Shown here piece by piece: positions 24,801 to 34,176 of a stretch of 64,000 bases of DNA. Made by a program: the position numbers and the translations under genes. Positions within the stretch are counted from its first letter, which is position 1; every line of letters begins with the position of its first letter. The notes beneath the pieces are model-generated. The model worked only from the letters and a program-made list of their open reading frames with translations, ran no database searches and was not told where the DNA came from. Origin of the DNA: Mesorhabditis belari (taxonomy: Eukaryota > Nematoda > Chromadorea > Rhabditida > Rhabditidae); the NCBI GenBank assembly GCA_958450365.1, contig CAUEEP010000937.1, forward strand, positions 744,501-808,500, given 5' to 3'.

Positions 24801-26780
24801 ATTGGATTGGATTGGATTGGGTTGGGTTGGAACCGTATTGGAACCGTATTGGAATCGTCTTGGAACCGTATTTGAACCGTATTGCAACCGTATTGGATCA
24901 AAAAAAGAACCGTATTGGAACCGTATTGGAGCCGTATTGGAATTCAATTCAATTCAATTCAATTCAATTCAAAACAAGAGTTTAGCTGAGAACGTGGAAT
25001 TTCTTCTGGAGTTGGGAGATAAATTCGAGATGCATTTCGTTTTGGATGAGTGCGAACGGTGAGTGGGATGTAAACGGTGGGAGGGGGAAAGTTTCGACGG
25101 ATTGTACAATGTACACCCTCTGCTACAGTAGTACAGCTATTTGCTACAGTAATCTTAGTATATTGACATAAGATCGAACTCGTATTGGGTCTTTTGAAAA
25201 CAACCAATTGCTGGACCTGTGCTTAGTTCCAGCAATTGGTTGCTTTCAATTCACACAGTGCAATTTGCATAAATCTGTAAAAAAAAAATCCCTTCTAGTG
25301 CACTCAAGTCTTCATTTTTCCTTCACCAAATTGGTATCGCAAGTAAAATGAAGAGTTGAGGGCACCAGACAATGTATGTGACAAGAACGAGCATAAGGCT
25401 TATTCTATAGACCTTACTGGAGGATAATTGCTGTACCACTACTGGATCTTTTCCTGTGCTTAGGTCCAGCAATTGGTTGTTTTCAATCCTACTACTGTTA
25501 CTGCTGTCTTTCTTTTATTGATTTTGGTATTAGAAGATTCTTGTGTACCTCTAATCTTCATTATTTCAGCTTTTTGATCGGCTCCGGTGAGATCAGTCTT
25601 GTGACGAAACTCGTTTGGGCTGATCAATATGTGCTCGCAAAGTTGCAGGTTTGAAAAAGAAGACAGACAAACAGACAGAAAGAGGGGGTGGGATAAATGC
25701 TATCATTTTTTGCGCACGCGGTCAAAAGCGCACCTTTTTTTCGCTGGAAAAGGCCTTAGGAAAGGCCGTAGAGCCTCAAAAAATGTTTTCACATAGGGGA
25801 ATTGTATGCATAGATTCCGAATTTCGACAAATCAGACCTCGCTGACACGTCAAATTTGGGCTAAAAGGCAAAAACTGTCGAAAAGCTTTTAAGTTGCTTA
25901 GTTTTTGGCCTTTTAGTCCAAATTTGACGTGTCAGCGAGGTCTGATTTGTCGAAATTCGGAATCTACGCATACGATTCCCCTATATGGGAACATCTTTGA
26001 AGCTCTACGGCCTTTTCCAGCGAAAAAAGGTGCGCTTTTGACCGGGTGCGCAAAAAATGGTCGCATTTGTCCCACCGCCCAGAAAGACAGAAGAAAGACA
26101 GACAGAAAAAAGACAGACAGAAAAAAGACAGACAGAAAAAGACAGACAAAAAAAAAGACAGACAAAAAAAGACAGACAAAAAAGACAGACAAAAAAAGAC
26201 AGACAAAAAAGACAGACAAAAAAAGACAGACAGACAGAAAGATACTGTAATCTGACCATGAGGATTTTTGGGGTAGGCTAGTTTCCGCAACTTTTTTTGC
26301 GCAACAGGGTCATTTCCGCAACTGGGTCGTTTACGCAAATGACCCTGTTGCGCAAAAAAAGTTGCGGAACTAGATCTTCTACGCAACTCGCCATAACTTT
26401 CTTCTAAGTGGGCCAATCTTTATGTTTTTGGTTTCATTTTGTTGCACTTATTGAGATCTACAAAATGACACCAAAATCATAAAGATTAGCTCACTTAGAA
26501 GAAAGTTATGGCGAGTTGCGCATACGACCCAGTTGCGCAAATGACCCTGTTGCGCAAAAAAAGTTGCGGAAACTAGCCTACCCCGGATTTTTCATTCATT
26601 CGAATCTTAACGGCAATAAAATCTGATCACTTTAAGGATTCTTGCATTCGGACAATGAAATCGCTTAGCGACGTGAAGGCGATCAAGAATATGGAAGAAT
26701 ACAAAAATCTCAGCGATACAACGAAAGCGGCACTGCTCGAGAAAGTCTTCAAAATAACGAAAGAAGAGGGGAAATTTTGA
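12826..26780 (+). CDS. MATH-BTB (BATH) protein, transposon-filled introns
   Basis: About thirteen exons joined by GT-AG introns. Start ATG 12826 directly follows 'cttttaga'. N-terminal exons (about 12826-12939, 16609-16671, 19061-19128, 19233-19310) encode a Ser/Pro-rich leader. MATH-domain exons near 19380-19480 (IRAKVNTSYHNIANFPW), 20864-20979 (KKYFSVYIDCNPESESTLW), 21533-21670 (VEFRLISHKDGVPDFSRQF, NNWGFPSFMEW) and 21720-21790 follow. BTB exons begin near 23613 (GILVIDGMRLHVSKE) and 24602 (LALHSPVFHAMFYSNFSE), with later exons near 24975-25059, 25568-25650 and 26638-26780 (LLELGDKFEMHFVLDECERF; TKLVWADQYVLAKLQDSC). Such proteins are substrate adaptors for Cullin-3 ubiquitin ligases. The gene is stretched to 14 kb by mobile elements in introns, but the joined exons stay in frame. 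The exact worm orthologue is not assigned. Confidence 0.85.
14351..14638. mobile_element. Foldback MITE inside the mariner composite
   Basis: Arms near 14351-14438 and 14553-14638 are inverted copies ('gagtgattgcatactttt' and 'aaaagtatgcaatcactc'), about 85 bp each around a ~115-bp centre. It lies just left of the mariner 5' end. Confidence 0.7.
14641..15668 (+). pseudogene. Defective mariner transposase
   Basis: The element has TA-flanked ends with 'ttaggttattcggatataaa' on the left. The transposase reads in pieces: 14757-14998 gives DPCQTTRELAQQF (helix-turn-helix) and GKWLPHELS; from about 14985 another frame gives FFDSLVTEDEKWIHFDN with the first catalytic Asp-like block and GKKVMLSVWWNNKGLVYFEL; later 'NNARPHV'-like and 'LPHPPYAPDLASSDY' fragments occur near 15255-15375. 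Frameshifts break the frame at least twice and the N-terminal part before the HTH is missing, so it cannot be active. Confidence 0.8.
16925..17275. repeat. 20-bp minisatellite with XbaI-like core
   Basis: About 17 units of 'ccatctagaccaattctaga' with point variants run through this BATH intron. Each unit carries one or two tctaga palindromes. Confidence 0.9.
17376..18993 (-). mobile_element. Tc3-like DNA transposon
   Basis: The element is about 1.6 kb, flanked by TA at 17374-17375 and 18994-18995, with terminal inverted repeats of about 200 bp. Within each repeat the motif 'aaaatgataggtccac' occurs twice, near the end and about 190 bp inside. This double-site arrangement is a feature of Tc3. 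The enclosed transposase is on the minus strand. It sits in a BATH intron. Confidence 0.88.
17658..18682 (-). pseudogene. Inactivated Tc3-type transposase
   Basis: The protein starts MGRGNALTLVEQGQVDVL at ATG 18682, right after a 'ctttag' acceptor. HTH motifs follow (LSNRKITEQLGRS). A small intron (about 18253-18200) precedes IIFSDEKTFNLDGPDG with the first catalytic Asp; then NFGGGSLMVWGAF, FQQD with the second Asp, and HLNPMENLW with the Glu (DD34E type). It is broken by a frameshift near 18460, another just after FQQD near 17940, and an in-frame TGA in place of a Trp codon near 17885. The degenerate state means mobilisation would need a helper copy. Confidence 0.85.
19555..20060. mobile_element. 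TIR element with an inner foldback
   Basis: Terminal repeats of about 25 bp ('tatatgtcgtagccgattat') are at 19555-19580 and, inverted, 20035-20060. Inside, 19575-19710 and 19720-19858 form a second, longer inverted repeat. No coding frame is visible. Confidence 0.75.
20061..20723 (-). mobile_element. Truncated Tc1/mariner-superfamily element
   Basis: The right end 'cagccaccctg' is followed by TA at 20724. The left end is missing or merged with the preceding TIR element, and the transposase lacks its C-terminal half. Confidence 0.6.
20108..20578 (-). pseudogene. 5' part of a Tc1/mariner-type transposase
   Basis: An open frame of 156 codons starts MTKTCASRDVIAQLATSG. It shows two helix-turn-helix units (NPSIASRLGVALRTVQKI; LNKMAKQLQISRFSVQSIV), the linker GRGRKRT, and DVLWSDEKIFTLE with the first catalytic Asp of the DDE triad. 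The frame stops soon after, before the second Asp and the third acidic residue, so it is not catalytically complete. The frame is otherwise intact, so truncation is probably recent. Confidence 0.8.
21090..21325. mobile_element. Tc1-type MITE
   Basis: TA-flanked ends 'cagcactggacaatgaaat' and 'atttcattttccagtagtg' are the outer tips of inverted arms of about 75-90 bp that also contain 'gatcgtcactttcgcgcg'. The centre is unique. CAGTGCTGG-like tips are typical of the Tc1 family. Confidence 0.75.
21370..21485. repeat. 10-bp tandem 'agaggtctag'
   Basis: About eleven units with variants ('agatctaaag') in a BATH intron. Confidence 0.85.
22366..22507. repeat. ~37-bp tandem repeat
   Basis: Four units of 'agcttgatgacttgatgata' followed by 'gcgttacggagcggatt'. 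A single inverted copy of the unit occurs at about 13130-13175, so the motif was dispersed within the same gene. Confidence 0.8.
22834..23358. mobile_element. Mariner-type MITE, copy 1
   Basis: TA-flanked; ends 'ttaggttgatgcaaaagtc' and its inverse. TIRs extend about 40 bp ('tttttcatttttttcgtact'). The 525-bp interior is non-coding and shared with the copy at 27959-28466. The TTAGGTTGxTGCAAAAGT tip is characteristic of mariner-family elements. Confidence 0.88.
23475..23600. repeat. 20-bp minisatellite in BATH intron
   Basis: About six perfect units of 'caaatctatccaaatctcatt' type run up to the acceptor of the first BTB exon. They may contribute to its pyrimidine-rich context. Confidence 0.85.
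23885..24160. mobile_element. Foldback MITE with 'cgtaaatactgtaatagta' ends
   Basis: Left end 'cgtaaatactgtaatagtac' and right end 'attacagtatttacgg' are inverted. The interior includes 'ctgaaattcagggctatttt' in a central hairpin. The same family is seen in both arms of the large inverted duplication (48486-48757 and about 59680-59950). Confidence 0.75.
24768..24974. repeat. Three adjoining short tandem repeats
   Basis: 'ggatt' units, then 'accgtattgga' units, then 'aattc' units, in a BATH intron just before the next exon. Each has a different unit, so slippage occurred in series. Confidence 0.85.
25685..26080. mobile_element. Foldback element, 'gacaaatgcgacc' family, copy 1
   Basis: Inverted arms of about 170 bp include 'ctggaaaaggccttagg' and 'cagacctcgctgacacgtc'. 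The tips carry 'gcgcac' and 'gtgggacaaatg'-like sequence. A second copy is at 30425-30812. Confidence 0.8.
26085..26248. repeat. Microsatellite (agacagacaaaaa)n
   Basis: A run of 'gacagacagaaaaaa' and 'gacagacaaaaaa' units, abutting the foldback element on its left. It produces long artefactual K/R/Q/T reading frames. Confidence 0.9.
26268..26585. mobile_element. Foldback element, 'ttgcgcaa' family
   Basis: Inverted arms from 'gtaggctagtttccgcaact' to the mirrored 'agttgcggaaactagcctac'. They contain 'ccataactttcttctaagtg', also seen inverted. Relatives lie at 31665-31885 and in both arms of the large duplication. Confidence 0.8.
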
Positions 26781-27044
26781 ACTAATTTTTAAATTTTGCG
26801 CTATTTTTATTGTTTTGCTCTATTTTTATTGTTTTGCTCTATTTTTATTGTTTTGCATAATCCCAAATTCAAATTGTTTTTTAGATCTGAAACATTAAAA
26901 GAAATGTAAAAGCATATCAAAAAAAAAAGAACGAAACTTTTCGCTTGATTTCTAAATGATTTCTTTGATTTTATCGATTTTGTGGGGGACTGAATATCTT
27001 TTTGTGGTCTACCGTAATCTTGCTTATTGTCTAATTGTATTATT

Positions 27045-27197
27045 ACCCTACTGTTGGCTAGTTGTTGCGATAATAATCCTGCTAAGTACGAGAAGAACCG
27101 CAGGTCTAGACATTTGGTTCATGCACCGGGCCGATCGGCCAGTGGTGCGAAGCTACCATCTGCGGGATTATAACTGAACGCTTCTAAGTTTGAATCC
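27045..27197 (+). pseudogene. 28S rRNA 3'-region fragment
   Basis: The segment carries 'ctaagtacgag' and 'gaaccgcagg' (sarcin-ricin loop region), then 'gacatttggttcatg', 'ggtgcgaagctaccatctg' and 'gggattataactgaacgc', in the order found near the 3' end of eukaryotic 28S rRNA. The near-invariant loop GAGAGGA reads GAGAAGA, so this is most likely a dispersed pseudogene rather than a working rDNA unit. No 18S, 5.8S or further 28S sequence surrounds it. Whether 27198-27370 is degenerate continuation I cannot tell. Confidence 0.8.
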
Positions 27198-27958
27198 AAA
27201 ATTTGGTTCCTTATCTCTCTAAATTTGGTTCCTTAGTCAAGGCAATGACAAATTTGCTCTCTCGGGAGGCACTTTTATGTAGTGGTAACGCTAGAGCTTA
27301 TGGGCATAAGCTGTAGCTTGGCCCTATCAGATGACCTTGCTCATTGGGTGAATCCTAGTGAGTTGCCAAAGCCAGATCATTTCGGCTTTGGCAACTCAAA
27401 CGGATCGATTTTCGATTCTGCACTAACTTTACCAGCTACAGTATGCCAGCTTTATTAGCTACAGTACTTTATCAGCTACAGTAAAATATTGCAGCTTAAC
27501 TGAATAGCTTTATTAACTACAGTACTTTATCAGCTACAGTAAAATATTGAAGCTTTTAACTTACAATTCCCGACTACAGTAAGACTTACTAGTAACCAAG
27601 ATTACTATTTTAAAGGTATTCAGTTGTCTGTAAACAAATCGTTTCCTCTTTTCACCTCAATTTTCTGCCCTAGTCGACGAGAAATGTGATTTTCGTATGC
27701 GAATTTTTCTTCTACACTTTTTATATACCGATTTTTCTATGTACATTTTTTCTATGTACTCTATGTACTTTTTATGTACTTTTTTATGTATAGTGCATGA
27801 AATTTTCTCAAATAAACAATGCAATTTCGTTTATTTGGTGCTTAAAAATGTTGAATATGGGTTTATTTTCCCAATAATTCTTTCATTTAAGCTCACAATG
27901 AATAAGTTGATTCGAGTTTTTCAAATTTTGCTTCTTTATTTTTATTTTTATGCATTTA

Positions 27959-28466
27959 TTAGGTTGATGCAAAAGTCTTTTTCATTTTTTTCGTACTTCT
28001 GTTAAAAAGTAACAAATTCACCAATTAATCTATAGTTTGCTCTATAAAAAAAGGTTTTTTGTTCAATTTCCATCTTTTAAATAAATTTCGGTTCACTTTC
28101 AAGCAAATTCGAGAGTGAAAAACGCCTTTTTCGTAAAAATCTATAAAAAACTCTACGGAAAAATTGGCTGAATGAATTTCTCTGAAATTTTGGCGAAATA
28201 ACAAACGTTTTTCTCTACCTTTATCTATTGCCGAAGATAGGTTTTCTTTAGCAAGGTGTCTAAACCGCATCATCGAGTTAGCCCTTTTGACTACCCGACT
28301 CATACTCTCAAGAAAATTCAGGCAAAATATTTTTAAACCCGTTTTAATGTTATTTTGCAGAAAAATAATTGCTTTTTCTAATGAAATCAACCGTAGTTTA
28401 ATTGGTGCATTTGTTGGCTTGAAACGGCAGACGAAAAAAATGAAAAAGACTTTTGCATCAACCTAA
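27959..28466. mobile_element. Mariner-type MITE, copy 2
   Basis: Same ends and interior as the copy at 22834-23358, with TA flanks and many substitutions and small indels relative to it. Confidence 0.88.
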
Positions 28467-28569
28467 TATAAGCATTTAAAACATTTAAAGCTAAACTATC
28501 ACATCAAAATTTACCTACAAAACTTTAATTGAATAGCTTTTATACATACTTTATACATATACTAGCGAA

Positions 28570-28955
28570 TTTCCTCATAGCGATGATCCGGGTCATAGCT
28601 ATGAGGCCGGGTCATAGCCATGACCTGGGTCCTAGCTATGAGCCCGGGTCATAGCTATGAGCCCAGGACAAATGCGAGCTTTTTTTTGCGCACTCGGCCC
28701 ATTAGCGCATTTTTTTTTGGCGCTATAAAGAAGCTCTAAAAAGCCGGAAGCTAATACTGGATTTGCTCTAATAAACGTCCCCCTCCTCGACCAACTTTAG
28801 ACGCCTCGTCCTCAGCCCCATTTTGAGATATTTTTATGTTCAATATACCAAAAGATAGTCCTTAATGTCTTCTATATATCTTCTATATATGTCTTTTATA
28901 TATCTTAAATTGGAGCTGAGGACGAGGCGTCTAAAGTTGGTCGAGGGGGGCGCTA
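28570..28955. repeat. Short tandem tract followed by a foldback
   Basis: A 'ggtcatagctatgag' tandem tract (about 28590-28670) precedes a foldback whose arms near 28778-28820 and 28912-28949 read 'cctcgaccaactttagacgc' and its inverse. 'gacaaatgcgagc' near 28668 links it to the foldback family at 25685 and 30425. Confidence 0.65.
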
Positions 28956-29084
28956 TATAAAAATGTATTGATTTGACATCGCTTGCTAGCGCAAATCACT
29001 CCGAATAACACATCACAATACATCACAAACCACTAACCAATTTCCATTTATCCCTATCTCTTGCGATGGACATCCAATGGCGAC

Positions 29085-30012
29085 TATGTTAGGTATTTCT
29101 GGAGCGGAGTCTTGTTGCCTGTGCTTGTGGTGCTGGTGGCTGGAGTCTTGTTAACCTTTCTCGGAGTGTTTGATCGACCCTTGTGCTCCATTTGGTTGCT
29201 GGCCGCCCGACAGGTTTCTTCTGATCTTCTGGTCCATTCCATGACCCGTGTAGTCCATCTGTCATCTGTTCTTCTGGCCACATGCCCAGCCCATCGAAGC
29301 CCTCGCCTCTATCACTTCTAAAGGATCTCTGAGTCCCGACAGTTGCCGCATAACATTGCTCCGTGGGTCCAGCTGTGACCGAGAAGGTTCCGCTCCAAGG
29401 CTCAATGATTCAGCTTGATTGCTTGCTCGCTGGTTGATGTTGTGGCCCAAGTCCCGTAGCAGAGTGCTGAGGGGACGGTGCTGCCGAAGAGATGTGCTCT
29501 TGTTTTCTTATAATTCTTGAGCATCTTGGTGACCTCTTTGATATTTGCCAGTGCTGTCCACGCCGCCCTTCTTCCGATTTCTTCTCTTTGATCTCCGTCC
29601 ATGTTCAGGCTTCTTCCGAGGTGGTTGTATGATGAGACCTCTTTCTAGAGCTTGGTTGTCCAGTTTGATCTCTTCAGGTGAGCACCATGCGTTCCTCATG
29701 CTGTCTTTTTCTTGTTCATCTCAAGAACGATCCTCTTGCTAGTTTTGTCGAGCTCGTCCAACCTTTGCTGAGCTTCTGGAGACTTTGCACAGAGCACAAT
29801 GTCGTCCGGAGGTTGGTGATGTTCTTGCCAATCTGGATGCCGTAACCTGTGAGATCTTTCATGGCGTTCTGGAGCGCCGCGGTGAAGAGCTTCGGCGAGA
29901 TGGTGTCTCCTTGCCGAACGCCACGGTTGGATTGGCATGATTGGCACCAGTAGCTCCTTCGTGAACACTTTGATTGTCGTTGTGGTCACCGTGTAGCAGG
30001 GGAAGAGGGGCA
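29085..30012 (-). pseudogene. RTE-type LINE reverse transcriptase relic (3' part)
   Basis: Minus-strand pieces fall in family order. Near 29930-29860 one frame gives a RQGDTISPKLFTAAL block, then DDIVLCAKSPEAQQRLDEL (the A/F-x-DD active-site region, about 29800-29740), MRNAWC near 29700, IKLDNQALE, then LNMDGDQREEIGRRAAW (about 29610), KKTRAHLFGSTV, and GWAGHVARR-type sequence near 29290. Several frameshifts separate them and the endonuclease and 5' RT regions are absent. This is a 5'-truncated dead copy, as is usual for LINEs. Confidence 0.8.
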
Positions 30013-30034
30013 TTTATTAGAGGAAATATGCTAT

Positions 30035-30290
30035 TAATCAATTTCTATTCCAAAAGTTGTTTTTTTGGGTAATTTTAGGGCGTAGAATCGAAATTTTGAC
30101 ATATCAGAGCTTGTGGAAGCAAACGAACGGAGTTACACATAGGGAAAATCGTTAATTCTCTGTAATTAGAGAGTAAATCGATCATTCTCTTTCAAATTGG
30201 CTCCACACGCTTTAATATGTTAAAATTTCGATTCTACGCTCTAAAATTACGCAGAAAAAACAACTTTTTAAATAGAAATTGGTTAATATT
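30035..30290. repeat. Foldback element
   Basis: Arms near 30040-30100 and 30225-30285 are inverted: 'gtagaatcgaaattttgaca' mirrors 'aaatttcgattctacgc'. The centre is about 110 bp. Confidence 0.7.
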
Positions 30291-30424
30291 AGCTTTTTAG
30301 AGTTTTTTTCTTTTAAAACGCGACAAAAGGTGCGCTAATTGGCTGGGTGCGGAAAAAAAGAGGTAGAATTTGTCTCACTCCCAGCTTTTTTTTTACTTTT
30401 CATTAGTTACTTTTCATTATTCTG

Positions 30425-30812
30425 TTTTAAAGGGGGTGGGACAAATGCGACCTTTTTTTTGCGCACCTGGACATTTGCGCCTCTTTTTTTGCTGGAAAAG
30501 GCCTTAGGAAAGGTCGTCGAGCTTCGAAACTATTTCCATATAAGGGAATCGTATGCGTAGATTCCGAATTTTGACAAATCAGACCTCGCTGACACGTCAA
30601 ATTTGGGCTAAAAGGCAAAAACTGCGGAAAAGCGTTAAGTTGCGTAGTTTTTGGCTTTTTAGCCCAAATTTGACATGTCAGCTAGGTCTGATTTATCAAA
30701 ATTCGGAAGCTACGCATACGATTCCCTTATATGGAAATAGTTTCGAAGCTCGACGACCTTTCCTAAGGCCTTTTCCAGCAAAAAAAAAGGTCGCATTTGT
30801 CCTACCCCCGTT
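30425..30812. mobile_element. Foldback element, 'gacaaatgcgacc' family, copy 2
   Basis: Inverted arms with outer 'gggacaaatgcgacc' and 'ggtcgcatttgtcctac', and inner 'cagacctcgctgacacgtc'. It matches the copy at 25685-26080 over its whole length. Confidence 0.85.
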
Positions 30813-31026
30813 TTAAACGAAGCTTTAAATGAATCGAATAGCTTTTATACGTAAAAAAGAGATTTTAAAAAATTGGCAATCTATAATTTTCATTAAATTT
30901 ATGTTTTAGCTTTTTATAGCTTAGCTTTTATAACTGTTATAGCTTTTTTTTCATTATTTTGTTCAACTTTTCATTATTTTGTTTTAACTTTTACACTTTC
31001 TCATATAATTTTTTTCTATTTTAGCC

Positions 31027-34000
31027 ATGTCAACCCTTCCACCATTGATACGTGTTTGCCGAAAAAGGACAGCCGATCCCCATTCGGCACTCCTCGTCTC
31101 CGTTAAAAGAGGACGCGTCGATGGTGGTGAAGGTTGGGTTTTTAAGATTTCAATTTTAAAGCTATGTTCTTATAAACTTGTAACAATTGTGACGATACCA
31201 TGCAGCATTACACTCCAATTTTCGGGCAGCTGATCAAAACATATTGTATAAATTGTTTTTGTACAAATTGTTATTGTACAAAAAGCGTCGAGCAAAATGA
31301 TGCGTTTACAATGAAGTTTATTTGTGTTTCTTATTTCCATTAGATGTAGTAAAAACAATTAGTTATCCACTGAATTTTTTGAAGCCGTTTAGAACAAATC
31401 TGCGAGGAGAAAATGCCAAAAAAGGAAAAAAGGGCTCAAAAAGAGGTTAACTGAGCTTTTCTCGACACAAATTCTGTTTTAAGTGATCCCAAAATGTAGA
31501 TAATTTTATTCTACATCAAATAAGAATAAGAAACACAAAGAAGCTTGACCTTGACCTTGACCTTGACCTTAGCCTTAACCTTAGCCTTAACCGAGAGGCT
31601 ATTTTTGCCGTGGTGCTGTTTGTACACGGCGCTGTTTTGACCAGCTTCCTAATTTTCTATTAGTTGGCGGGTGGCTACTTTGCGCCAAATTTTTTGCCCA
31701 ACTCACCATAACTTTCTTCTAAGTCGGTCAATCTTTATGATTATGATGTCATTTTGTTACACTTGTTGAGATCTACAAAATGACATCAAAATCATAAAGA
31801 TTGGCTCACTTAGAAGAAAGTTATGGCGAGTTGTGTAGAAGACCTAGTTGCGCAAAAAAATTGGCGTAAAGTAGCCACCGCCGTTAGTTGGGCTCGTTTA
31901 ATCTGACTAGATTGACTAAACAACTTGTAATTAGTTGAGCTCGTGATATAGTTGAAGAGCGCGACTTATATTTGGTACAAAATCAGTACAAAACAAAACA
32001 AGTATACAAGTACAAGATCCTCTAGAAATTGTTTAAGAAACTTTTTGGCTTTAGTAACCCTTTAGTAAAAGTTAGTTGAAGATTTAAAACGAGGATGTAA
32101 TGCAAAAGTACTGGTATAACAATTGTTATAATTATTGTTATAACTAATAAACCTATTGATGCTTCTAAAAGTGGTAAAGCGATTGATTTTAAAACGAAGC
32201 ACAGTTGCTATAGTAGTTGGAGACAATATTATACAGCAAAGGTGCCGATTTATCGTGATTATCATTATCAAAAACGTCTCAGCGACGCTAAAAGGGTAAA
32301 AATTTGCTTGTTTAAATGTCCCAATTGTTTTTGGATATCTAGATTAAAAATTTTGCTAATTTACTTATGATACTGATCTGTTTTTGATAATGAGTAATTA
32401 ATAATGATCAAGAACGTTTGCTTCAAAGAAATGTTCATCAGGAATAGGAATTCGTAACGATCTTACTGTTCTTATTGTTCTTACTTTCAGATACTCGAAA
32501 TGTCCTTACTTTCAGGTGGCCTTGATCCATTGTTGTTCTCCCTGTGCGCCACACAAGATTCGCCGAATGTGCCCGAAAATATTCGAGTGCGTTGTTTTCC
32601 GTAAAATTTTGCAAGATTTTGTGTTAAACATTAAACATTAAACATTAAATATTTGATTTTAAACTAAACTTTATTCTTTTAGGTAATCGACTATTCTCAA
32701 GTGAGACCACCGGTAGACGAGACGGCTTCATTTTCAAATGTTTTAGTTCAACAGGTTTTTTTGACAAACTAACAAATAGTATCAATTGAATAGCAGTTGA
32801 ATTTTAATTTTAAGTAATTGCTTAAACAGTTCTGTTTGATTGTTTTTGAAAGTAATAAATAGCAGCAATGATGTTAAATTTTGAAGTGTTATTACTTCAA
32901 AACTTTAAATTTATAGCCTTAAAAACAATTTTTTCATTTTAGATTGACGAAACCGAGCAACCACTCGCGCTCTTTCAAAACTCGATTGGAGAGGTGATTA
33001 TTTAAATTTAAAACGATTGTTTGTAACTTTGGCGATCAAATGTTATGCACAATATCAATTTAAAGACAAAAAAACAGTCTTGCTTTAAAAGTCTTGTTCT
33101 CGTTTTTGTTCAAAATCAAATCAATCATTTTTGGATCGGCGAAAATCAGGCGTCAAGTTCTCGGCACGTCGCTCCGCAAGATGTGATCACGTGCAATGGA
33201 GTGCCGATGCTACGAATGGGCCCCAACGAGAATGATATCGTTTACGATTTTTATGAAATGCGAAAGGTTTGTTTAAGCTTTAAAACAATTGCTTGTTTGC
33301 AAAATGCAAAGCTTGTTCAACTTTTAGTAACAATTGCTTATTTATTGCTATTATATCATTGCTTATTTTAGGGGGACGCTGATGCGGCTTTTCAAGAGAC
33401 CGATTTTGAGATGCGATTCATGTCACAGGTAATAAATAAGTTGGGTTATCAAATCTGTTTTTGGCTTTAGGAAGAATTCAATCTATGGATGGAGTCCGGC
33501 TCGGATTCGGATGACAATTGTGCGGACGATGATGAGGATTCGAATGATGAGAATAATTGGAGGTGATTGGGAGGGTTTTTTTTTGTGTGAAAATTATTCT
33601 TTTACAGAAACGAGTATCCGGAAGAGGAATCGCAGAGCGATGAGGATGATGACACGTATTCGGATGGGGAACCTGATGAATGGGATGCGATTGGAATGCA
33701 ACGATTGAGAATACGGGATGATGATGTGAGTTGGATTGGAAAGCTAAATGATAATAATTACTCGGATGGGGAACCTGGTCTAAGATTTGAATAATTAAAT
33801 AACTCAATCTACTTTTCAACTTCGCATATTGAAGGCAAAGCTTGTGACTCTTGTAGTTTCTTTAGAATCTATCTAAGATTAAAGTGAAAATACGTCTTTT
33901 TAGTCTTTGTTTGGTTAAGGGGTTAACTGCATAAACACCATAATTATTGTTTTTATAGTTCTTGCATTTGATTCGAAGTTCCAAAGTTATAAAACACTGT

Positions 34001-34176
34001 GTTTGCTAGAGCCTAAAAGGCAGAAGACAAATTGCTGGAGTGCAGAAGGCAAATGTCTTGATTTTATGTCTTGAAAGTTTATAATATTAAAATCTCAATA
34101 CTTACTATCTAATATTTAATTTTAGCACCACGATCACGATGTTGACACCGACGAGGACGATGAGGACGAATATTGA
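31027..34176 (+). CDS. iwr1: Iwr1 / SLC7A6OS family protein
   Basis: Known role: a nuclear import adaptor for assembled RNA polymerase II. ATG 31027 follows 'cattttagcc', a likely trans-splice site. Nine exons can be read: 31027-~31132 (PLIRVCRKRTADPHSALLV, the family's N-terminal block), then exons starting near 32517, 32684, 32944, 33150, 33373, 33471, 33608 and 34127. Diagnostic blocks: YDFYEMRK; DDDEDSNDENNWRNEYPEEE across the exon 7/8 junction; and a C-terminal D/E/H-rich tail ending DEDDEDEY. The family core is NNWRNEYPxE, which is clear here. The first intron is long (about 1.4 kb) and contains a foldback element. Exon 2 boundaries are the least sure. Confidence 0.85.
31665..31885. mobile_element. 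Foldback element, 'ttgcgcaa' family, in Iwr1 intron 1
   Basis: Arms 'gtggctactttgcgccaa' and the mirrored 'ttggcgtaaagtagccac', with 'ccataactttcttctaag' inside. About 220 bp. Confidence 0.8.

Larger units (their letters stand above)
26781..31026. other. Gene-free intergenic region, mostly repeats
   Basis: No intact protein gene is supported. It holds the 28S fragment, a MITE, three foldback elements and a LINE relic described separately. 'cagctacagta' repeats lie near 27428-27545 and 'ggtcatagctatgagcc' repeats near 28590-28670. Confidence 0.6.

Noticed and set aside
25932..26416. C/L/F/S/V-rich and K/Q/T/R-rich frames
   Set aside because: Translations of the gacagacaaaaa microsatellite.
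27198..27370. Possible continuation of 28S rRNA
   Set aside because: I could not recognise conserved rRNA blocks beyond 27197.
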